A stretch of DNA of 13,932 nt from Actinomycetes bacterium (GCA_023429565.1 JAEZDJ010000024.1:1-13932); one strand, 5' to 3'; positions 7,097-13,907 are shown, counted from the first letter of the stretch. The notes: generated from the sequence alone by a model not told the origin. Numbers and translations are program-made.

Positions 7097-7130
7097 GCGG
7101 GACCGACCCACGGGGTCGGTCCCGCATCTT
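7097..7130 (+). terminator. Long perfect hairpin upstream of pyrH
   Basis: GCGGGACCGACCC (7097-7109) and GGGTCGGTCCCGC (7113-7125) form a flawless 13-bp stem with a 3-nt ACG loop, followed by ATCTTTG. It is the strongest structure in the gap between the HtrA gene and pyrH. It could be a back-up terminator, the end of an unannotated small RNA, or an insulating element. The T run is short, so the terminator call is tentative. Confidence 0.55.
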
Positions 7131-7156
7131 TGTAGAGGAGCGGCGTGGGCGTCTGT

Positions 7157-7206
7157 CCTTTGCGTGGAATGCCGTAAAAGCAAAGGGTGAGATGCGTCGA
7201 CCCTTT
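7157..7206 (+). promoter_or_regulatory. Tandem overlapping dyads ahead of pyrH
   Basis: CCTTTGC (7157-7163) pairs with GCAAAGG (7180-7186), while AAAGGGT (7182-7188) pairs with ACCCTTT (7200-7206). The middle arm belongs to both dyads, so only one hairpin could form in RNA. As DNA, they sit at about -20 to -65 of the -10-like TACTAT at 7217. They may be protein-binding sites or an antiterminator-type switch controlling the pyrH operon. No protein or ligand can be assigned. Confidence 0.4.
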
Positions 7207-7216
7207 CGTTTTCGGG

Positions 7217-7222
7217 TACTAT
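7217..7222 (+). promoter_or_regulatory. Candidate -10 of the pyrH cluster
   Basis: TACTAT at 7217-7222, in the sequence GGGTACTATAG, is the only -10-like hexamer close to pyrH and would give a leader of about 40 nt. No -35 hexamer of quality lies 16-18 nt upstream; the dyads at 7157-7206 fill that position. It fits 4 of 6 to consensus. With terminator-like hairpins upstream, a promoter is needed somewhere in 7131-7260. Confidence 0.4.
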
Positions 7223-7269
7223 AGAAAGCGCTGTTCAAGAAGAAACCGTTTACCGAGAGGATAGAGCCT

Positions 7270-7986
7270 ATGTCTGAAGGGTATCGATACAAGCGCGTCC
7301 TGCTCAAGCTTTCCGGCGAGGCGTTGGCGGGTGACGTCGGGTATGGTATCGACCCGAAGGTCGTCGACGATCTGGCGGACGAGATCGCGGACATCGTTCG
7401 CAATGGCGTTCAGGTGGCTGTTGTCGTGGGCGGAGGCAACATCTTTCGAGGCCTTGCCGCCAGCGCAGAAGGAATGGATCGGGCACAGGCTGACTACATC
7501 GGCATGCTTGCCACGGTCATGAATGCCCTCGCCCTCCAGGATGCGTTTGAACGCCACGACATTCAGTCGCGCGTGCAGAGCGCCATCACCATGCAGGAAG
7601 TGTCCGAGCCCTACATCCGGCGCCGTGCCATCCGCCATCTGGAAAAGGGTCGAGTGGTCATCCTGGCCGCCGGCACGGGCAACCCGTATTTCACCACCGA
7701 CACGACGGCAGCGTTGCGCGCGTGCGAGCTCGATGCCGATTGCCTGCTGAAGGCGACGAAGGTCGATGGCGTGTACGACAGCGACCCGAGGACGAATCCC
7801 CAGGCAAAAAAGTACGATCGCATTTCCTACCTGGACGTTCTTGCCCAGGGGCTTAACGTCATGGACTCGACGGCCACGTCCCTGTCGATGGACAACCATA
7901 TGCCCATGATCGTGTTCGACCTGACGGTCAAGGGAAACATTTCGCGGGCTTTGATGGGCGAAGACGTTGGAACCACGGTAGAATAG
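7270..7986 (+). CDS. pyrH: UMP kinase
   Basis: Predicted 238-aa cytoplasmic UMP kinase (amino acid kinase fold) converting UMP and ATP to UDP and ADP, normally a hexamer regulated by GTP and UTP. Visible motifs are VLLKLSGEAL (10-19) with the catalytic lysine, VVGGGNIFRG (52-61), the family-typical MDRAQADYIGMLATVMNALA (69-88), and ILAAGTGNPYFTTDTTAALR (131-150), which forms the UMP site. KATKVDGVYDSDP (161-173) is the nucleotide-binding stretch of the fold. Length is normal for bacteria. The ATG at 7270 has GAGAGGA (7254-7260) ahead. It heads the cluster pyrH-frr-uppS-cdsA-dxr, with 63 nt to frr. The rpsB and tsf genes that often precede pyrH are absent from the 7 kb upstream. Confidence 0.97.
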   Translation: MSEGYRYKRVLLKLSGEALAGDVGYGIDPKVVDDLADEIADIVRNGVQVAVVVGGGNIFRGLAASAEGMDRAQADYIGMLATVMNALALQDAFERHDIQSRVQSAITMQEVSEPYIRRRAIRHLEKGRVVILAAGTGNPYFTTDTTAALRACELDADCLLKATKVDGVYDSDPRTNPQAKKYDRISYLDVLAQGLNVMDSTATSLSMDNHMPMIVFDLTVKGNISRALMGEDVGTTVE

Positions 7987-8049
7987 GCACGTCATGCGTG
8001 ACGGCTTTGGCCGCTCATGGGGCAGAAGCTGGGTGAAAGGAATCCTCAT

Positions 8050-8607
8050 ATGGTGAATGATATTTTAATGCAGGCGGAAGACCGCATGCAAAAGGTGCTC
8101 GCGTCGCTGGGCGACAATTTCGCCTCCGTGCGCACGGGAAGGGCGAACGCCATGATCCTCGACCGCATCAAGGTCGACTATTACGGCGTGCCCACTCCCG
8201 TCAACCAGATGGCGGGCGTCAAGACTCCCGATGCCCACCTTCTCGTCATCGAGCCCTGGGACAAGGGAGTGCTGGGGGCCATCGAGCAAGCCATCTTGGC
8301 AAGCGACTTGGGAGTGACGCCTTCAAACGACGGATCGGTCATCCGGCTTCCGTTTCCCGCGTTGACCGAAGAGCGCCGTCGCGATCTCGTGAAGCAATGC
8401 AAGGGATACGCCGAGGAGTCGCGCGTGGCGGTGCGCAACGCGCGCCGTGATGCCAACAGCGCCATCGAACGTGCCGCCAAGGATGACGGGCTGCCGGAGG
8501 ACGACGAGCGTCGCGCCGAGGCCGAGATACAGAAACTCACCGACAGGTACGTCGGCCTGGTGGATGAGGCGTTCCGGAAAAAAGAAGCGGAAGTAATGGA
8601 GATCTAG
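8050..8607 (+). CDS. frr: Ribosome recycling factor
   Basis: Predicted 185-aa ribosome recycling factor, which with EF-G splits the post-termination ribosome. The ATG at 8050 follows GAAAGGA (8035-8041) at 8 nt and gives the standard 185-residue length; open frame back to 8017 is discarded. Recognisable segments are the N-terminal helix MQAEDRMQKVLASLGDNFASVRTG (7-30), RTGRANAMILDRIKVDYYG, the domain II wording TPVNQMAGVKTPDAHLLVIEPWD, and the C-terminal helices with the LTEERRRDLVKQ and EESRVAVRNARRDANSAI runs. No residue looks missing. It lies 4 nt before uppS. Confidence 0.97.
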   Translation: MVNDILMQAEDRMQKVLASLGDNFASVRTGRANAMILDRIKVDYYGVPTPVNQMAGVKTPDAHLLVIEPWDKGVLGAIEQAILASDLGVTPSNDGSVIRLPFPALTEERRRDLVKQCKGYAEESRVAVRNARRDANSAIERAAKDDGLPEDDERRAEAEIQKLTDRYVGLVDEAFRKKEAEVMEI

Positions 8608-8611
8608 CAGG

Positions 8612-9391
8612 TTGAATAAACCGCTCGACTACATATTCCCCAATCCGCCGGAAGGGCTTGAACCAGCGAATCTCGACCTCACCCGCATTCCTGAGCACGT
8701 TGCCGTCATCATGGATGGCAACGGACGCTGGGCGAAAAAGCGCGCCCTCAATCGGCTCAAGGGCCACAGGGCCGGCATCGATGCGGTTCGCGAGGCGATT
8801 CGTTGCGCCTCCGACGTGGGAGTGCGCTATCTGACCATCTATTCGTTCTCGACCGAGAACTGGAAGAGGCCCCAGGACGAGGTTGCAGGCCTGATGGACC
8901 TTTTCGCAAAGACCATACTGGCCGAAGTCGACGGTCTCCATGAAGAGGGCGTGTGCGTGCGCACCATCGGAGACGCCTCCATGCTGCCCCAGGAGACGCG
9001 CCAGGCGTTTGAGGATGCCTGGCAGAAGACGAAGGACAACGACGGCATGACGCTCGTGGTGGCCGTGAATTACGGTGCCCGGCAGGAACTGCTTCAAGCG
9101 GTCGATGCGTGCATGCGCCATGCGGCGGCTGAGGCGGAAGAGGGGCGTGCGGTCTCGGCGCCGACGGAGGAAGAGTTCGAGCAGCTTCTATACACGAGGG
9201 ACATTCCCGATCCGGACCTCATCGTTCGCACGAGTGGAGAGATGCGTATCTCGAACTTCTTGCTGTGGCAGGCTGCCTACGCGGAATTTTACTGTACCGA
9301 TGTGCTCTGGCCGGATTTCGACCGCTATGAGCTCCTGCGCGCTTTGCTGGACTTCCAGGGACGCGACCGTCGCTTCGGGGCGGTGAGATAG
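8612..9391 (+). CDS. uppS: Undecaprenyl diphosphate synthase (cis-prenyltransferase)
   Basis: Predicted 259-aa enzyme condensing isopentenyl-PP units onto an allylic diphosphate to make the polyprenyl carrier for peptidoglycan and other wall polymers. Motifs are complete: HVAVIMDGNGRWAKKR (29-44) with catalytic D35, GHRAG (51-55), TIYSFSTENWKRP (75-87), and RTSGEMRISNFLLWQAAYAEF (206-226) with Mg-binding E225. The start is TTG at 8612, the only suitable codon before the motif, with GGAG (8598-8601) inside the end of frr. An unusual acidic stretch at 170-190 lies before the RTSGE motif. It uses products of the pathway in which dxr, two genes downstream, acts. A shorter-chain product is possible, as some actinobacteria have more than one cis-prenyltransferase. 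Confidence 0.95.
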   Translation: MNKPLDYIFPNPPEGLEPANLDLTRIPEHVAVIMDGNGRWAKKRALNRLKGHRAGIDAVREAIRCASDVGVRYLTIYSFSTENWKRPQDEVAGLMDLFAKTILAEVDGLHEEGVCVRTIGDASMLPQETRQAFEDAWQKTKDNDGMTLVVAVNYGARQELLQAVDACMRHAAAEAEEGRAVSAPTEEEFEQLLYTRDIPDPDLIVRTSGEMRISNFLLWQAAYAEFYCTDVLWPDFDRYELLRALLDFQGRDRRFGAVR

Positions 9392-10378
9392 GTGCCGGCG
9401 AGGCCTCCTGCCAGGCGCAAGGCAGGCGATTCCTCCACGGTTCGGCCCCGGTCCGAAAGCGAAGCGTCTGACGGGAGCGGCGTGCCGCCCTGCGATCGCT
9501 CGCGGGGAGACCGGCTTAAGGAATTCGCCCAGGACAAGACTCCCAAAAAGCTGCGAAACCCAACGGACCTGCAAATCCGGTTTCGCACAGGTTTCGTCTA
9601 CATCATGGTGTCTGTGCTGTGCGTCCTCGTCAGCGATTGGACGACCTTGCTTCTCCTGGTGGCAACGGCGGGCATCACGGCCGGGGAGTTCTATTACATG
9701 TTGCGTTCGGATGCGAAGCTTCCCAACGAGATGCTGGGAATCATCGCTGCGATGCTGTATCCGATCAGCGTTTTCTTCCTGGGATTGAACGGTGCCCTCT
9801 ACGTGAGCCTGGCCTTGCTCTTGGCCCTTATCGCCTGGTATGTGTTTTGGATGCGCGCCCGTGTGCCTGATGTGGGCATCAGCTTTTTTGGCGCCGCCTA
9901 CTGCGGCATGCTTTTGTCGGGAATCATCGTGGTGCGGACCTCTCTGCCCGACCCCTGGGGGGCGGTGCTCGTTCTGGGCATTTTTCTGAGCGTCTGGGCC
10001 AATGACTCGTTCGCCTATTTGGTGGGAAGCCGATTCGGACGGCATAAGCTGGCACCCCGCACCTCTCCCAAGAAGAGTTGGGAGGGCTTCCTTGCCGGAC
10101 TTGTCGCTTCCATGCTGTTCTGGTGGGGCATGTCATTCATTCCCGGCGTGACGATGAGCGTTCCTCAGGCACTCGTATTTGGCTTGATCAGCGGTTTGAT
10201 GGGTGTTCTGGGCGATCTTGCCGAAAGCCGCATCAAGCGCAATTCGGGCTTCAAGGATTCTGGAACCATCATGCCGGGACATGGCGGCCTGCTTGATCGA
10301 TGTGACTCGCTGTTCCTGGTTGCCGTGACCTCTGCCATCCTGCTTGTCGGGGGAGGCTGCATCCCGTACGCCGGATAG
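9392..10378 (+). CDS. cdsA: Phosphatidate cytidylyltransferase (CDP-diacylglycerol synthase)
   Basis: Predicted 328-aa membrane enzyme making CDP-diacylglycerol from phosphatidic acid and CTP for phospholipid synthesis. The family signature is intact at 279-306: SRIKRNSGFKDSG then MPGHGGLLDRCDS, with metal- and nucleotide-binding Asp residues. NDSFAYLVGSRFGRHKLAP and SPKKSWEG (204-231) are also typical. About eight hydrophobic segments lie between 65 and 322. The GTG start directly abuts the uppS stop, so translation is probably coupled. The first 60 residues are an Arg/Ser/Pro-rich cytoplasmic extension absent from many homologues; a later start is possible, but no in-frame ATG appears before residue 72. 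A 76-nt gap precedes dxr. Confidence 0.94.
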   Translation: MPARPPARRKAGDSSTVRPRSESEASDGSGVPPCDRSRGDRLKEFAQDKTPKKLRNPTDLQIRFRTGFVYIMVSVLCVLVSDWTTLLLLVATAGITAGEFYYMLRSDAKLPNEMLGIIAAMLYPISVFFLGLNGALYVSLALLLALIAWYVFWMRARVPDVGISFFGAAYCGMLLSGIIVVRTSLPDPWGAVLVLGIFLSVWANDSFAYLVGSRFGRHKLAPRTSPKKSWEGFLAGLVASMLFWWGMSFIPGVTMSVPQALVFGLISGLMGVLGDLAESRIKRNSGFKDSGTIMPGHGGLLDRCDSLFLVAVTSAILLVGGGCIPYAG

Positions 10379-10454
10379 CCTGCAGAGACGCGGGCGTCGT
10401 TTTCTTGCGCAAAGGCAGGCCGGAGCGCGAAGTTCTGATGTGAAGGGAAATCGT

Positions 10455-11735
10455 ATGAGCAGTTCGCAGCGTCGTCGTATCGTCGTGCTTGGTTCGACGG
10501 GGTCCATCGGCACCCAGACGCTCGATGTCGTGCGCAGGCATGCCGACAGGCTGGAAATCGTCGGCTTGGCTGCCGGCACGCGTGTCGAAGAGGTTCTGGC
10601 GCAGGCCCGTGAGTTCGGCGTGAGGCAGGTGGCCCTGGGCGATGAGTCGTGTGCCGACAATCCTGCTGTCGGGGAATTCCTTTCCACTGGCCTGAGCGAA
10701 CCGCCTGCGGTGCCGGGGCACGAAGAACGAGCGGACCTGGCCATGCCGTCCGGCGATCTCCCGATTGTCGGATTCGGCTCCGATGCCATTGCGGGATTGG
10801 CCTGCTTGCCTGAGGCGGATGTGGTGGTGAACGCATTGGTGGGCGCGGCTGGACTGCGAGCGAGCTATGAGACGCTGCGCGCTGGCAAGGTTCTGGCTCT
10901 GGCGAACAAGGAGTCGCTCGTCGTGGGGGGAGACCTCATCATACCCATGGCAGCGCGTGTCGATGCGCAGCGCCGGGCGTGCGGCTTGGCGCCGTCCGTT
11001 GGGCCGGCAGGCTCTCTGATGCCCATCGATTCCGAGCATGGCGCCATCTACCAGTGCCTGCTGGGCGAGGATCAACGAGAGGTCGAGCGACTGTGGGTGA
11101 CGGCATCGGGGGGCCCGTTCAGGGGCTGGACGCGCGCGGAGCTTGAGGAGGTTTCTCCCCAGCAGGCGCTGGCCCATCCCACCTGGCACATGGGGGCGAA
11201 GATATCCATTGACTCCTCAACGCTCATGAACAAGGGCCTTGAGGTCATCGAGGCCCATCACTTGTTCTCGATGCCCTATGACCGCATCAGCGTGGTCGTG
11301 CAACCTCAGAGTGCCATCCATTCCATGGTCGAATTCGCCGATGGCAGTGTCAAGGCGCATCTGGGTACAACCGACATGCGCATTCCCATCCAGTTTGCGC
11401 TCTCGTATCCCGAGCGTTGGAATGCCCCCGTCGAATCTCTTGACTTCACGAAGCTCGGGTCGCTCGAGTTCGCCGATGCCGACGTCGACACGTTTCGCTG
11501 CCTCTCGCTGGCTCGGGCGGCGGGCGAGCGTGGCGGCACGCTGCCCTGCGTCATGAACGCCGCGAACGAGGTGGCTGTGGCTGCCTTCTTGGCGCGGGAG
11601 GGAACGTTCCTCGGCATTGCCTCATGCGTCGAGTCCGTCATGGAGACGCACGACGTGCAACCTGTCGAAAGCCTTGAGCAGCTGCAGGAAATTGACGCAT
11701 GGGCCCGGGCGGAGGCGCGCCGCAAGCTGTCCTGA
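10455..11735 (+). CDS. dxr: 1-deoxy-D-xylulose 5-phosphate reductoisomerase
   Basis: Predicted 426-aa NADPH-dependent enzyme making MEP from DXP, the committed step of the non-mevalonate isoprenoid pathway and the target of fosmidomycin. The ATG at 10455 follows AAGGGA (10443-10448); open frame back to 10344 is discarded. Motifs: NADPH loop GSTGSIGTQTLD (13-24), NALVGAAGL (126-134), LALANKESLV (147-156), metal ligands D192 and E194 in PIDSEHGA, LWVTASGGPFRG (213-224), HPTWHMGAKISIDSSTLMNK (241-260) with E263 next to it, QPQSAIHSMVEF and NAANEVAVAAFL. It is longer than the roughly 400-residue norm because of an extra Arg/Ala/Pro stretch near 168-187, between the NADPH and metal regions, and a longer loop near 65-100. 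It is the last gene of the cluster. Confidence 0.97.
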   Translation: MSSSQRRRIVVLGSTGSIGTQTLDVVRRHADRLEIVGLAAGTRVEEVLAQAREFGVRQVALGDESCADNPAVGEFLSTGLSEPPAVPGHEERADLAMPSGDLPIVGFGSDAIAGLACLPEADVVVNALVGAAGLRASYETLRAGKVLALANKESLVVGGDLIIPMAARVDAQRRACGLAPSVGPAGSLMPIDSEHGAIYQCLLGEDQREVERLWVTASGGPFRGWTRAELEEVSPQQALAHPTWHMGAKISIDSSTLMNKGLEVIEAHHLFSMPYDRISVVVQPQSAIHSMVEFADGSVKAHLGTTDMRIPIQFALSYPERWNAPVESLDFTKLGSLEFADADVDTFRCLSLARAAGERGGTLPCVMNAANEVAVAAFLAREGTFLGIASCVESVMETHDVQPVESLEQLQEIDAWARAEARRKLS

Positions 11736-11748
11736 GGCGTGACGTTCC

Positions 11749-11783
11749 TTTGCTCGCCGGGGAATGCTGAGCAAACCCCGGGC
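11749..11783 (+). terminator. Hairpin region after dxr, possible terminator
   Basis: CCGGGG (11757-11762) pairs with CCCCGG (11776-11781), with TGC/GCA nested inside. Alternatively TTTGCTC (11749-11755) pairs with GAGCAAA (11769-11775). The two folds exclude each other. The region starts 14 nt after the dxr stop. There is no T run, so it may be a weak terminator or a protective 3' structure. Confidence 0.4.
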
Positions 11784-12032
11784 ACCGTGGCGTCGTATTC
11801 GTTTGGTGCGGGCCCGCTTATCTCATGATAGCCCTGCCAGAGAGCAGTTCCATGGCGTGATTCCAGCAAAAAAGCCACCGGATCTCGCGCAATTCCGATG
11901 CGGATCTATGACGGTTCAAGCGACGGTCGTCCGCGCGGCTTGAGCTGGCGCATCTGCTGCCGGCGATCCTGCCAAGCTTTCCGGGTGAAGAGGGGATTGA
12001 TGTGGGCGCGTGGTGACGGCATCTCCCCCACA

Positions 12033-12083
12033 ACGAAATCTGCCCGCATTCCGGTGGGGGGACCGGCAGCGGGTAGATTTCGT
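12033..12083. repeat. 51-nt nested inverted repeat
   Basis: ACGAAATCTGCCCGC (12033-12047) is complementary to GCGGGTAGATTTCGT (12069-12083) in 14 of 15 positions; the odd pair is G-T, which pairs in RNA. Inside, CCGGT (12051-12055) pairs with ACCGG (12062-12066) around six G. No T run follows on either strand. CCCCCAC at 12025-12031 could instead pair with the G-rich loop. It may be a mobile-element end, a REP-like unit or a structured RNA. Confidence 0.7.
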
Positions 12084-12085
12084 GT

Positions 12086-12114
12086 TTCAGACCTCAACCA
12101 ATATAAGATATAAT
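12086..12114 (+). promoter_or_regulatory. Candidate promoter in an AT-rich island
   Basis: TTCAGA (12086-12091) and a perfect TATAAT (12109-12114) are 17 nt apart. It points toward the 3' end of the minus-strand transposase, with no convincing gene downstream. It might produce an RNA antisense to the transposase, or be chance in AT-rich DNA. Confidence 0.4.
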
Positions 12115-12189
12115 CTAGTAATAGTCAAGAGCATATATAAACAAAAGTACTTCAAGGGGATAACGGATTGCGAAAGGTTGATTGCATTC

Positions 12190-12221
12190 GCAACCTGGAC
12201 ACTGCAATAGCAACCTGGACA
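12190..12221 (+). repeat. Direct repeat GCAACCTGGACA, two copies
   Basis: GCAACCTGGACA occurs exactly at 12190-12201 and 12210-12221, a 20-bp period. Related forms are GCGATTTGGACA (12323-12334), GCAATCCGGACA (12387-12398), the reverse-strand GCAAACTGGACG (12266-12277) and TTAAACTGGACA (13893-13904). The copy at 13884-13904 matches 12181-12201 at 16 of 21 positions without gaps. These are likely transposase-binding or element-end sequences. Confidence 0.65.
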
Positions 12222-12263
12222 TTCAGGGCTCAGAAGCGGTTTATGAACGAGAAAGGTCTTCAG

Positions 12264-13907
12264 GCCGTCCAGTTTGCTTTCAATTTTGCGATCGAAGGGT
12301 CGCTCGGGGGCTCTTCGAGCAAGCGATTTGGACAGATGCCCGAACGAGGGCATGCTGACGCAGGCCTCCGGAGAAGTTTCGCAAAAGCAATCCGGACACC
12401 TGATGCAAGCAGATATGCAGACCCTCACCCAGCCCCGATGAATCGAGTAGAATGGAATTGCTAAAGCCCGAGCAGCTTCGGCGTCATGATCACGTCATCT
12501 GGCGGGACGGCATGAACGCCGAGGCTCTCGAGCAGGTTTGCAGGCAAGGCCAGGGAGGCGAGCTTTGGAGGGGCTGCCCCCTGGCCGGGCCTCGGATATG
12601 AGTTCACGTGCGAACATGCCTCGGCCACGTCGCCAAACGTGAGAACGTCGAAGTCGGTCCCTTTCGGCACTATCTTTCGCAGCTCCACATGGTTCTTCTC
12701 GCACGCTCCCTTCTGGCCGGGCTTCACCGGATCGCAGTAGAACATGCGGGTGCGGCGAGCCCCGTCGAGGCCGGTCTCGATCTTGGAGAAGTCCAAGAAC
12801 TCCGAGCCGCGGTCTCCCAACATGACGGGAAAGGCGTCTGTAAAGGCTCCCCCGCAATAGGTTTCCACCGCATCGAGGGCGGCCTTCACATGGGCTTGAT
12901 CCTTGTTCTCAAGCAGGATGAAAAGCTGGAAGAACAAACGGACGAAGTGAAGCGTGAGGATGCACTTCGAGTTGCGGCGAAGGCCTTCCACGCAATCGAT
13001 CTGAACGGTGAGCAGCTTGAGGTTGTCGGGCAGGGCGAGCCAGTCGGCGTAGGTTCTGCCGGCAAGGTCCATCTTGGGCTCACCGTCGGCTCTCTTCTTG
13101 CGCGGAGCGTACTTGACCTTCTTGGGAAGCTCGATGTTGGCAAGCCCCATAACGCCCTTGTCCATGTAGCTGTAGAAGGTGCGCGCGCATACCGGGAACT
13201 CGGATTCGTGCGTCACCCAAATGGCTTGAAGGCTCTGGCCCTGAGACAGAAGCCCTTTGACCTTGTCCACCATGTCCTTAAGATCCTCCGGGTTGCAGGA
13301 GATACCCGCATGGGCTGCACTCAGGCGCGCGTCATGCGCCACCTGAGCTTTGGATGCGATGTAGCGCGCTTTTTCGAAGGTGCACCAGGCTCGCTTGAAG
13401 CAGTGCGTGCAGACAAACGGTGCACGCTCGCGCTGCTTGCAGGTGTGCGGGTCGAACTCCTTGCAGATGTCCCAGCAGCGCTTCTTGCCGCAGCGCTTGC
13501 AGGCGGCAGCATGGGAGGGACACAGGGGGCAAAGCGCGACCTTGGTGCAGTCTTGATACTTCGAGCACCTTGATTGGGCCTTCGCGGGCATCGCCTTTGG
13601 CTTGGAAAACACCCTGTTGAGCTTTACCTCGTTTGACACCGTCGCGGGCGACACCCCGAGCTTCCGGGCGATCTCCCGAAAGGATGCGCCCTCTTTGAGC
13701 ATGTCCTCTATCTCGCACCTGTCATCGAAGCTCAGGTGCGCTCCCTTCTTCTTAGGCATGAAGTCCTCCTTCCCGGGGCTAGGAGAAGGGCTTGTCCATG
13801 GTAGGAAAACAGCCCAGAGAAGAAAAGTGCCCCATGCTCAGGCCAGAAGGCCTTCACATAGGGCAAGGGCTCGCACCCATCCAATTGCATGATTAAACTG
13901 GACAGGC
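12264..13907 (-). mobile_element. IS30-family insertion sequence, ends approximate
   Basis: An intact IS30-type transposase occupies most of this span. The best inverted pair flanking it is GTCCAGTTT at 12267-12275 and AAACTGGAC at 13895-13903, each beside GCC/GGC. The left copy lies about 185 nt past the transposase stop, longer than usual for the family, so the true left end could be nearer 12390-12460. No target-site duplication could be identified, so boundaries are provisional. The element sits immediately after the pyrH-dxr cluster. Confidence 0.5.
12461..13759 (-). CDS. IS30 family transposase
   Basis: Predicted 432-aa DDE transposase that cuts and joins the ends of its insertion sequence. 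The ATG (reverse strand, 13759) follows AAGGAGG with ideal spacing. Residues 9-48 form the N-terminal helix-turn-helix (LSFDDRCEIEDML through REIARKLGVSPATVSNEV). Residues 65-126 hold at least a dozen Cys, including CPLC, CKRC and CTHC pairs, a likely zinc-binding region seen in one IS30 branch. The integrase core has D255 (TVQIDCVEG), D316 (LGDRGSEF) and E354 (GACEKNHVELRKIVPKG), the usual DDE spacing with the family N-R-PKG wording. The frame is unbroken, so the enzyme may be active. A long open frame on the opposite strand (12608-13573) is only its antisense shadow. Confidence 0.93.
   Translation of the reverse strand: MPKKKGAHLSFDDRCEIEDMLKEGASFREIARKLGVSPATVSNEVKLNRVFSKPKAMPAKAQSRCSKYQDCTKVALCPLCPSHAAACKRCGKKRCWDICKEFDPHTCKQRERAPFVCTHCFKRAWCTFEKARYIASKAQVAHDARLSAAHAGISCNPEDLKDMVDKVKGLLSQGQSLQAIWVTHESEFPVCARTFYSYMDKGVMGLANIELPKKVKYAPRKKRADGEPKMDLAGRTYADWLALPDNLKLLTVQIDCVEGLRRNSKCILTLHFVRLFFQLFILLENKDQAHVKAALDAVETYCGGAFTDAFPVMLGDRGSEFLDFSKIETGLDGARRTRMFYCDPVKPGQKGACEKNHVELRKIVPKGTDFDVLTFGDVAEACSHVNSYPRPGQGAAPPKLASLALPANLLESLGVHAVPPDDVIMTPKLLGL

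Larger units (their letters stand above)
11784..12460. other. Gene-free stretch between dxr and the IS30 transposase
   Basis: About 680 bases hold no open reading frame that looks like a gene; the short frames on both strands lack good ribosome sites and match no family I recognise. A minus-strand frame ending near 11821 (ending REIRWLFCWNHAMELLSGRA plus IMR) and another at 11906-12097 with the AT-hook-like KPRGRPS could be decayed gene pieces, but this is weak. Contained features are a nested 51-nt palindrome, an AT-rich island at about 12097-12160, a perfect TATAAT and the GCAA..CTGGACA repeats. It reads as debris around mobile-element ends. Confidence 0.55.

Noticed and set aside
11906..12097. 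Minus-strand frame with AT-hook-like KPRGRPS
   Set aside because: It overlaps one arm of the palindrome, lacks a ribosome site and is too short; treated as possible debris only.
12190..12398. CRISPR-like array
   Set aside because: Repeats are only 12 bp, irregularly spaced and partly inverted, with no cas genes.
12168..12464. 98-aa plus-strand frame starting at TTG
   Set aside because: It reads through the direct repeats, has a weak start context and no recognisable protein features.
12608..13573. 321-aa plus-strand open frame opposite the transposase
   Set aside because: It is the antisense shadow of the IS30 transposase, with no ribosome site and no recognisable domain.
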